Assembly: GCA_018656645.1 (NCBI GenBank)
Contig: JABHZL010000133.1
Location: forward strand, 1 to 46,418
Direction of reading: 5' to 3'
Length of the DNA stretch: 46,418 bases
Source of the DNA: Phycisphaerae bacterium
GTDB lineage: Bacteria > Planctomycetota > Phycisphaerae > Phycisphaerales > SM1A02
Every line of letters starts with the position of its first letter. Positions within the stretch are counted from its first letter, which is position 1. This document shows, piece by piece, positions 16,176 through 24,400 of the stretch. Below the pieces are notes generated by a model, which worked only from the letters and a program-made list of their open reading frames with translations, did no database searches and was not told the origin of the DNA. The translations under genes and the position numbers were made by a program.

Positions 16176-16230
16176 TTCACAAATGACAGTATGCCTCCTA
16201 TGCTATGGTAGCCATAGTATAGGAGGCATA
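16176..16230 (+). promoter_or_regulatory. Promoter and long palindromic operator of the PadR gene, covering its ribosome binding site
   Basis: TTCACA (16176-16181), a 17-bp spacer and TATGCT (16199-16204) form a plausible promoter. Overlapping it is a 19-bp inverted repeat, arms at 16190-16208 and 16212-16230 separated by TAG, with a single mismatch. The left arm contains the -10 element; the right arm contains AGGAGG, the Shine-Dalgarno for the ATG at 16233. A regulator bound here would block transcription, and the transcript could also fold to hide the ribosome binding site. Autoregulation by PadR proteins through such palindromes is established; the double function is inference. Confidence 0.7.
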
Positions 16231-16232
16231 TC

Positions 16233-16586
16233 ATGCGAATTGAACGAGAACTTATGCGTGGGGCTGGGCCAGTAGCGATTTTGAAATTGCTTGATGCCAA
16301 GGAACGCTACGGGTATGAGCTAGTTTCTTCACTTGAGAAGATTGGCGACGGTGCCTTAGCGATGGGGCAATCGACGCTGTATCCCATGATTTATAACCTC
16401 GAAGCAAAGGGATTAGTGAAATCAACATGGAAAGAGGGTGATAGTGGTAAGCAACGCAAGTATTACACACTTACGAACGATGGGCACAAGAAGTTAGCTA
16501 CTGATACAAAACAATGGGCAGCACTGACAACGGCAATGCGTGAAATAGGTGTTATTGCTCGTGCCTACAAGCTTGAAGTTTCCTGA
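16233..16586 (+). CDS. PadR-family transcriptional regulator
   Basis: 117 residues with the PadR winged-helix signature: RGAGPVAILKLLDAKERYGYELVSSLEK, then ALAMGQSTLYPMIYNLEAKGLV (recognition helix), and GKQRKYYTLTNDGHKKLA (wing). No effector domain beyond the dimerisation helix. AGGAGG sits 8 bp before the ATG and inside its own operator. The stop shares a base with the next gene (TGATG), and the next protein begins with a HAAS-like helical domain, the usual PadR partner. Likely an autorepressor that controls this two-gene unit. Confidence 0.93.
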   Translation: MRIERELMRGAGPVAILKLLDAKERYGYELVSSLEKIGDGALAMGQSTLYPMIYNLEAKGLVKSTWKEGDSGKQRKYYTLTNDGHKKLATDTKQWAALTTAMREIGVIARAYKLEVS

Positions 16587-18271
16587 TGTCAATTAAAAAA
16601 GAATTATTTTCAAGTGAGCTGCCAGTTGAAATACAAAAACTGATCCGGCGAGTTGCAAGGCGGACGAGGCTTCGTAGCAGAGAACAACTTGATGTGGCGC
16701 GTGAATTGAAAGCGCATTTTGAGGATGCACTTGCAGCTGGGGATTCTCCAAACGAGGCGATCGCTGCCTATGGGAATGAAAAAACTGCTGCAAAACTTTT
16801 GCGAAACGCATGCAAGCGGAAACGTTGGTGGCTTGAAGTTGCATTTGTAAAATCAATGAAATATACAGCGGTTGCATTCGGTTGTATTGTGGTTGTGTAT
16901 GTGGTCATGGTATTTTTTGCCATGCAACGAAAACCGAATATTGCTGTTGATTATGTAGCACAACTAAATGAAACTGCTGCATCTATTCCAGAGGATGAAC
17001 GGGCGTGGCCTTATTATAGAGAGGCACTGATTGCACTCAATAAAAATGACGAACCGACACCTGAAGTAGATGATCGTCCCGTACAACCAGAATGGGCAGG
17101 CGATGCTGGTTGGGATGAATATGCGCATTGGATCGATTCGCATAAAGAAACTGTGAATTTAATTCTGCAAGGCTCTGCAAAACAAGGAGTGGGTTTCATA
17201 GTCGGCGGATCAATGTACGAAGAAGATAAGGAACTCTGGCCAGAAAGATATGAAGCATCTCAATTAAATCAGGACAACAGCATGTTAAGCGTGTTGTTTC
17301 CACAACTTGGGCATTTTATAGAGTTGGCAAGATTGCTCCACTACGACGCATTAAAAACTGCTAGCGAAGGTGAAAGTCAACAATGTTATGAAGATGTTGA
17401 AGCAATGCTTAGGTTAGGCTCACAAATTCGCGAGCACTCAACATTGATCAATGATCTCGTTACACTTGCAGTATATAACCTGGCTTTTCAAACAATCGGA
17501 ACGATTTTAGAGAAAAATCCAGCAGTGCTCTCTTCACATCTTGGTAGGCTTGAAACGCAACTCTCCTTACTAAACGAGGAAATGAATATTCGTTTTGATG
17601 GAGAGAGAATGTTCATTTTAGACCTACTTCAAAGAACTTTCACTGATGACGGTGCTGGTGATGGCGTTCCTGTCCCAGGGGAATTACTAAAAAAAATGTC
17701 TTGGGTTGGTGATGCTGCGGGGCAAGAAATGCCTAAACAAATTCCTCCAATTCTGTTTGCGCCAATAGGAGATCTCCTCATCGCATCGAGAAAAGAGTTG
17801 CTTGATCGCTATGACTCATATTTACTACGCATGGAACAAGCTCGTGAAATTCCACTTCATGCTTGGGGAGAAGACGAGTCAAATTATCTTCATCCATATG
17901 AACTCAGTAAAGAAGGTGGGTTTTTGAATAAGTATTTTCTCATTGATTTACTCATTCCAAGCCTTGATGCGGCAGTACTCCACTGTAAATACACTAGAGC
18001 AAACCGCGATGGATTACTAGCAACAATTTACGCACTCTCTGAGTATCAATCGACTGGTTTATGGCCAGAGGATCTTTCAAACACTAGTGCCATTGACCCT
18101 TGGAGTGGTGAACCATGGAATATCACCATTGTGAATGAACGGCCTGTGATTTACTCTATTGGAAACGATCAAGATGACGATGGCGGCAGACACGCAGAGG
18201 AAGCAAACAAGTGGCATTCTCCAACCGCCGTTCCAGATGGCGATTGGGTTGTGTGGCCAAGCCCAGAGTAA
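16586..18271 (+). CDS. HAAS-type membrane protein, partner of PadR
   Basis: 561 residues. The N-terminal 80 residues (VARRTRLRSREQLDVARELKA, then EAIAAYGNEKTAAKLL) look like the helical HAAS/DUF1700-type domain often encoded with PadR regulators and thought to sense or sequester. One transmembrane helix follows at about 94-112 (TAVAFGCIVVVYVVMVFF). The long outer region is helix-rich, and its end (DPWSGEPW, then IYSIGNDQDDDGG) resembles the pseudopilin-like C terminus found in many planctomycete proteins. The start overlaps the PadR stop by one base. Function unknown; a membrane-bound signal protein is the reasonable reading. Confidence 0.72.
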   Translation: MSIKKELFSSELPVEIQKLIRRVARRTRLRSREQLDVARELKAHFEDALAAGDSPNEAIAAYGNEKTAAKLLRNACKRKRWWLEVAFVKSMKYTAVAFGCIVVVYVVMVFFAMQRKPNIAVDYVAQLNETAASIPEDERAWPYYREALIALNKNDEPTPEVDDRPVQPEWAGDAGWDEYAHWIDSHKETVNLILQGSAKQGVGFIVGGSMYEEDKELWPERYEASQLNQDNSMLSVLFPQLGHFIELARLLHYDALKTASEGESQQCYEDVEAMLRLGSQIREHSTLINDLVTLAVYNLAFQTIGTILEKNPAVLSSHLGRLETQLSLLNEEMNIRFDGERMFILDLLQRTFTDDGAGDGVPVPGELLKKMSWVGDAAGQEMPKQIPPILFAPIGDLLIASRKELLDRYDSYLLRMEQAREIPLHAWGEDESNYLHPYELSKEGGFLNKYFLIDLLIPSLDAAVLHCKYTRANRDGLLATIYALSEYQSTGLWPEDLSNTSAIDPWSGEPWNITIVNERPVIYSIGNDQDDDGGRHAEEANKWHSPTAVPDGDWVVWPSPE

Positions 18272-18280
18272 ACTGCGTGT

Positions 18281-18853
18281 ATGCCAGTAGGAATTAACGC
18301 AGAAAAACTCAAGGAACTCCACCAAACTGCTCACACGTACGACGCATATCTGAGTGATCAAGAGAGAGCACGCCCTTGGCGAGATAATGATGCTCGGACG
18401 AAACTTGCCTCAGATCAGCAAACATTACTCGATAGTTTTGTAAGAGAAATGAAGGTGCTCGTTATTTCTGGGATTTGGTGTGGTGACTGCTCTTCGCAGG
18501 GACCAATGCTCGCTGCAATTGCTGCTGCATCACCCAAGATTGATTTGCGATGGATTGATCGAGATGCAGCTAGTGAACTCACAACAGCTATTTCGATTAA
18601 TGCAGGAAATCGAGTGCCAACCGTATTATTTATGGCAGAAGATTTTGAGCCAGTGAGTGTGCTTGGTGATCGGACACTCACTAGGTATCGCTCTATCGCA
18701 CAAAGACAACTTGGTGCAGCGTGTGATATCCCCGGAGCACATATACCAGAGGATGAATACAGCGCTACGTTGCAAGAATGGCTTAATGAATTTGAACGAG
18801 TGCAATTATTATTACGTCTTAGCGCTCGGCTTCGTCAGAAGCACGGCGATTGA
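18281..18853 (+). CDS. Thioredoxin-fold protein with WCGDC active site
   Basis: 190 residues. VLVISGIWCGDC places a CxxC redox pair at 67-70, with the beta strand before it and LRWIDRD.. and RVPTVLFMAEDF after it, the cis-proline loop V-P-T being intact. The N-terminal 50 residues are helical. No signal peptide, so the protein should be cytosolic, unlike secreted thioredoxins. WCGDC is typical of a subgroup of thioredoxin-like proteins whose substrate is unknown. Its last 35 bp overlap the end of the convergent mutS gene. Confidence 0.85.
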   Translation: MPVGINAEKLKELHQTAHTYDAYLSDQERARPWRDNDARTKLASDQQTLLDSFVREMKVLVISGIWCGDCSSQGPMLAAIAAASPKIDLRWIDRDAASELTTAISINAGNRVPTVLFMAEDFEPVSVLGDRTLTRYRSIAQRQLGAACDIPGAHIPEDEYSATLQEWLNEFERVQLLLRLSARLRQKHGD

Positions 18854-21455
18854 ATTCGCGAAGTAACTCAAACGCTTCCATCGGCGAAAGAGAATTGATA
18901 TCAATCTCTTTGAGTTCCTTTACGAGAGGACTTGGCAAGTACTCTGTAAATAAACCCATTTGTGGTTCACTTGGAATATGGCTTGTAGCTTCTTCACTTG
19001 CTTGCGCATTATGAACAGTAAGTGTGTTAAGCACTTCGTTTGCCCTGTCGACAACATGTTTTGGAACACCTGCAATTTTTGCAACGTGAATCCCGTAACT
19101 TCTATCAGTACGACCTTCCGCAATGCGATACAAAAACACGATCTCGTCATTCCACTCACGAACGGTAACGTGTAAATTCGTGATGCTTGAATCTCGATCG
19201 GCAAGCGATGTAAGTTCGTGATAATGCGTAGCAAATAATGTTCTACACCCAACTTTTGATAGTGATTCAGCAATTGCCCAGGCGAGTGATAAGCCATCGA
19301 GAGTGCTTGTTCCTCTGCCAATTTCATCAAGGATGACAAGACTCTTACGTGTTGCGTTATTAAGAATATTTGCAGTTTCAACCATTTCAACCATAAAGGT
19401 TGATTGCCCAGCGTGCAGTTCGTCATTCGCTCCAACTCTCGTAAAGATGCGATCAACCAACCCGATTGTTGCAGATTTTGCTGGCACAAAACTTCCTGTG
19501 TGAGCGAGCAGTGTAATAATTGCTACTTGCCTGATGTATGTCGACTTACCAGCCATGTTTGGTCCCGTGATGAGGGCAAGTGGCGCGTTCTCTAACTTGC
19601 AATCATTGGGAACAAAGCGATCTTGTAGCAGACGGTCAAGGACAGGGTGCCGGGCATCTTGAATTTCAAGTGTTGGTTCGTCAACGATTGTTGGTCGAAC
19701 GTACCCATACATCGTTGCTACATCAGCAAAACAAGTAAGGGTATCTAACCGTGCGATCACGTCTGCAAATGCAACGATTTGCTGCAAACAGTTGTGAATT
19801 GAAGAACACAATTCTCTGAATAATTGTTGCTCGCGCTCTAGCGCCATTGATTCTGCGCTGAGCACCTTGTTCTCAAACGTTTTGAGTTCTGGGGTGATGT
19901 ACCGCTCAGCATTTTTCAATGTCTGCTTACGTGTAAAGTTGTCAGGCACTCTGTTTGATTGTGCTTTTGAAACTTCGATGTAATATCCAAAGACTTTGTT
20001 GTATCCAACTTTCATTGTCCCTATGTTGGTTTCTTCAACAATTTGAGCTTGGTATTGCGAGAGCCATTGCCCGGCATCACGTTGCAACGATCTTGCTTCG
20101 TCAAGTTCAGAATCTATGCCATCAACAAACAGCCCACCATCTCGCATGTGTGCAGGGGGGCTCTCGACACACTGCGTTGTTATTGTTTTTGCAAGAGGTG
20201 TTAGTGTCGTTGCGAGGTTTTGTAGTTCTTTTTGAATTGCAGCAAGTGGGTCGCCTTCTAAAATGTTTGCAATCGAATCGCTGCCAAGTAACGATGCTCC
20301 AAGGGCAACGAGATCACGTGGTGTAACACGACCAGTTCCAACTCTGCCAGCGATACGCGCAATATCTTGCACAGAATCAAGAGACGATTGAATTGAAGAA
20401 CGTAGTGTTGCATCGCCTACGAAAACTTCAACAATATGTTGCCGTTGTTCAATAGCATCTGCATTAGCAAGTGGTTCGCAAAGCCATCGTCTAAGCAACC
20501 GTTTGCCCATCGCAGTTCGGCATCTCTGCATGACCCATAACAGAGAGCCTTCTCCAGAGTTACCGCGTATTGTTTGTTCAATTTCTAAACTGCGAATCGT
20601 TGTGGCGTCAAGCGCAACAATATCACTTGCATTCTGTACGCTTGGCGGTTGCAAATGTGCAAGTGCATCACTGCTTGATTGTGTTACCCCAATATAATCA
20701 AGAATCGCTCCAGCAACACCAACGATTGGGTCGTCTTCATCAATCCCAAATCCAGATAAGGTACTTACACCAAATTGAGTTTTGAGTAGCGCTCCTCCCT
20801 CAGTAGTATTGAAATGCCACGCCGGTCGTTTTGTAATGGATACACCACAATATTCAATCGTTGGGATGATTGATTCTTCGTCTTCTCCAATAATGGCTTC
20901 AGCAACGCCAAGCCGTTCGAGTGCATCATCAAGGCGATCCGATGCAACTTTGTGGAGTTCAAAAAGACCAGTGGAAATTTCTGCAATAGCGATGTATACG
21001 TTTTTGTCATCTGAACGTAACGCACAGAGTAAATTAGTTTGACTGTCTATGAGAAGTGAGGCATCAATAAGTGTTCCGGGTGTAACGATTCTCGTTACGC
21101 CGCGATCAACCACACCTTTTGCTTCAGACGGGTCCTGTAATTGTTCACAAACTGCGACGCGAAAACCCTGTTCAACCATCCTACGCATATAACCCTCGGC
21201 TGCGTGGTAGGGGACCCCCGCCATATCTACACCATTTCCTCGTTGTGTGAGTGTTAGGCCAATTGCTTTGGATACAGTTCGAGCGTCTTCATCGAACATC
21301 TCATAAAAATCACCCATGCGGAAAAAGAGAACGCATTCTGGGTGCGCGTCTTTAAAGCCTCGATACTGTTGCATCGCTGGCGTAGACCAAGGATTGTTCG
21401 GGGCCTTACTTTTCTTCTTCTTCGAGGCCGCCGTTTGTGGCGTCATGCTCATCAT
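18819..21455 (-). CDS. mutS: DNA mismatch repair protein MutS
   Basis: About 878 residues, normal for MutS1. The mismatch-binding FFRMGDFYEMF motif (Phe-x-Glu) is near the N terminus, followed by connector, core and clamp domains, and the ABC-type ATPase with Walker A GPNMAGKSTYIRQ, Walker B SLVILDEIGRGTSTLDG and the switch ATHYHEL. The start is uncertain: ATG 21455 (MMSMTPQTAAS) avoids overlap with the upstream gene, while GTG 21482 overlaps it by 10 bp. The residues before the first domain are Lys-rich (KKKKSK). The 3' end overlaps the convergent thioredoxin gene by 35 bp. Confidence 0.96.
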   Translation of the reverse strand: MMSMTPQTAASKKKKSKAPNNPWSTPAMQQYRGFKDAHPECVLFFRMGDFYEMFDEDARTVSKAIGLTLTQRGNGVDMAGVPYHAAEGYMRRMVEQGFRVAVCEQLQDPSEAKGVVDRGVTRIVTPGTLIDASLLIDSQTNLLCALRSDDKNVYIAIAEISTGLFELHKVASDRLDDALERLGVAEAIIGEDEESIIPTIEYCGVSITKRPAWHFNTTEGGALLKTQFGVSTLSGFGIDEDDPIVGVAGAILDYIGVTQSSSDALAHLQPPSVQNASDIVALDATTIRSLEIEQTIRGNSGEGSLLWVMQRCRTAMGKRLLRRWLCEPLANADAIEQRQHIVEVFVGDATLRSSIQSSLDSVQDIARIAGRVGTGRVTPRDLVALGASLLGSDSIANILEGDPLAAIQKELQNLATTLTPLAKTITTQCVESPPAHMRDGGLFVDGIDSELDEARSLQRDAGQWLSQYQAQIVEETNIGTMKVGYNKVFGYYIEVSKAQSNRVPDNFTRKQTLKNAERYITPELKTFENKVLSAESMALEREQQLFRELCSSIHNCLQQIVAFADVIARLDTLTCFADVATMYGYVRPTIVDEPTLEIQDARHPVLDRLLQDRFVPNDCKLENAPLALITGPNMAGKSTYIRQVAIITLLAHTGSFVPAKSATIGLVDRIFTRVGANDELHAGQSTFMVEMVETANILNNATRKSLVILDEIGRGTSTLDGLSLAWAIAESLSKVGCRTLFATHYHELTSLADRDSSITNLHVTVREWNDEIVFLYRIAEGRTDRSYGIHVAKIAGVPKHVVDRANEVLNTLTVHNAQASEEATSHIPSEPQMGLFTEYLPSPLVKELKEIDINSLSPMEAFELLREFNRRASDEAER

Positions 21456-21472
21456 TCTAACTTCATTGGTGA

Positions 21473-24400
21473 TTAGGGGCACGTTCCAAACGCTGAAATT
21501 AGCAGGAGCAAATCTTCAATATTTACAATGCCATCGTCGTTGATATCAGCATCTGGATCATTTGTATCCCATGCACCAATCAAAGCGAGAAGGTCATCGA
21601 TGCCGACCTCGCCATCATCGTTGATATCACCTGGGCAAGGGATACCAAGGTCTATGTTATTGAGGGATGTCAGTGTTGAACCAACCTCGACGCCCCTAAA
21701 TGATGGCGGCATTGCTGTGGCGAGCCACAAGTCATCTGCTCCATCACCATCAACATCTGCTGAGCGAGCAATCAGTGGAAGTTCTCCTGCACCCTGTTCG
21801 TACCCAACATCGGTGAAGATTGCCTCGCCTGTACCTAGCTCGGTGTCGTTCCTGTATGCGCGTGCTACTTTTACAGATAAAACATCTGTGAGAACAACAA
21901 CAATGTCAAGGTCTCCATCACCATCGAGGTCGATAGATGTAATTGATTCTGGGTTTGTTCCTGAAATTGGAAGTTGCACAGGAGACGCATACACATCCTC
22001 TGATGTTTGAAGAAGAATATCTATTGAATTGCCAACTGGGTCTGCAACAATGAGGTCTTCATGCCCGTTGTTGTCAAGATCTGCAATGATCTGTTCTGCA
22101 ATTCCATCTCCGACTTGGATTACAGTTGGTTCTCCATATTCAAGGATGAATCCGAGACCACTACTTCCTGACTTGAAAATGCTCGTCTTTCCACCGTCTC
22201 CAGTGACTACGACTTTGTCTAAGTCTTTTGTGTCACTGACATCGGTTGGATCGATTGAATTCGCACCTCCTCCTGTAGGGTGATTAGATCCACCAGGTAG
22301 AAATGACGCACTCATGATAGGTCCATTGATAATAGCTAGCATGCCATCACCAGAATTTGCAACTGCAAGATCAATAGAAGTTGGTGTATTAAAATTACCA
22401 ATTGCAACATCAGTTGGAAGAGTGTCAACAGTAGGTGCGTACCAATTGGTTGCAATGTCAGTTTGTTTGATAAATCCTATTCCTGAGTTTGAGTCTATGA
22501 CATTTTTCAGAACAGAAACAGTATTCGCTACCGTGTTTGTAACTACGATATCAATATCGGTATCCCCATCAAGGTCACCTACCGCAAGGCCCGCAGAAGT
22601 ATTACCTACAGGAATCTGGTAGGAACTTGTAAATCCGTTCCATGAACTACCGCTGATGCCACCATTGATAAGAACGAGAACGTCACTTGCTGGCGAATTT
22701 GGAAGTGACAATGCAATATCTGGATATCCGTCATTATTAAAGTCTGCAAACTTTGCGTCAGCAGGCAGGGAGTCGAGACCTGTTTGTTCCTCTCCCCCAA
22801 AACCAATTAAATTTGAAATAGTTTGGAATGTCACAATGACGCTCCCTCCAGTGCCATTTACATTGTTTGTGTAGGAAACAATTGGGACTAGATCGGCGGA
22901 TCCAAAACCTGAAGACATAATTGCATCAAACTGCGTTGTGATAGGTTGAGTTGATTCAATCAATGTGATCGAGAGCCCTGCTGATACTGCTATTTCACCT
23001 TGGAATAAGTACAGGAGCCCGCTTAGTTCCACGTTTCCATCAACAGTTATTTTGCTGTATCCATTTGCAAGATCCCCGTCGATCGGTGTACATGAGGACA
23101 GAATAGTTCCAGACCCAGCAAGTCCTGCAATCGATCCGTTCATCAAGGAAACATCACCATGAATGGTTGGGAATGAATTGTGTGATGAGTCATGTGTAAG
23201 CGTGCCGCTGCAGTAGAGGTTCCCGTAGAGTGTTCCACCTCCATAAAAACCCGCACCATCTCTTACGACCACGCCCTCGGCGGAAGTTATAGAAGCGTTT
23301 TCATTGATGCCAACACTCCCATGACTCTTGCCAGAGATATCAACTTTGTTCGCGACTAGTTGTCCATCAAGGAATACGGCAACAGCGCTCGAAGTTCCAA
23401 CATGGTGCCCAACCAAAAGGCTTGGATAATTTGATTCGGTCAATGTAAGCGTGTTACCCAATAAGCCAAAAGTGCAAAAATCTTGGCTAATTTCAAGTTG
23501 CGATACGGTGTGGTCTTCGAGGAGCAATATGAGTGGTATATCCTCACGTGAACTAAAGTAGGGGATGTCACTTGCCCCTGGAGCATCGGCTGGAAGCCAA
23601 TTTGCGTCAGTTCCGAAATTTGCATAATTTCCACCATTCCAAATGCGGTACCCCGATTCGCCTGAGAGAACTGGTGTATATTCAAAACAGCCCAGATCAA
23701 TGATTGGAGTGGCATCGGGATCCCAATCATCCGTATACGGATCATCTTGAAAGCGTGGGTTCCCATCAAGATCTTCGATTGATTTTGGGAAATCGAATAA
23801 AGTGTTGTTTCCGAAATCTATTGCTATAGAGCTTGGAAGTAAGCGATAATTTTCATCTCCAGTATGTTCGATCCCATCGGGGCCTAGTTCGGAACGGAAT
23901 ATTGGATCTTGATTTGTTAATCCATCCGGAAGCCATTCCGTACCATTTTCGATCAAGCACGTGTCGATTGTAATTGGGCCATTGACTTGGTTGTAGTACC
24001 CACGATCATACACACCCCTATTTCCCCAGACAATTGAATTTTGGAGCGAAATGATTCCAGTGAGGGCGGCTTTATCTCCAATGTTGTAGTTGTTCACGAT
24101 TGTGCAGTTTGTCACACGGCTACCAGTTGTACCAGTGCTCATTTGAAGGGTTGGCCCATCGTTATCAGCAAAAAGGGAGTCTGCTATGTAGGAATAGTTT
24201 GAACCAGAATCACTTGCGTAAAACCCAGCTCCTAAGAGCCAAGCAGTATTTAATCTGAACGTGCATCTATCAATGAAAGCGATGGCAGTTACGCTGATTT
24301 CATCGAAATATATGCCTCCGCCATAGCTTGCTTCGTTATTGCTGAATGTAGAACCCTCGATTCTTGTATTGGTTTCGAAAGCATGCACACCTCCACCAGC

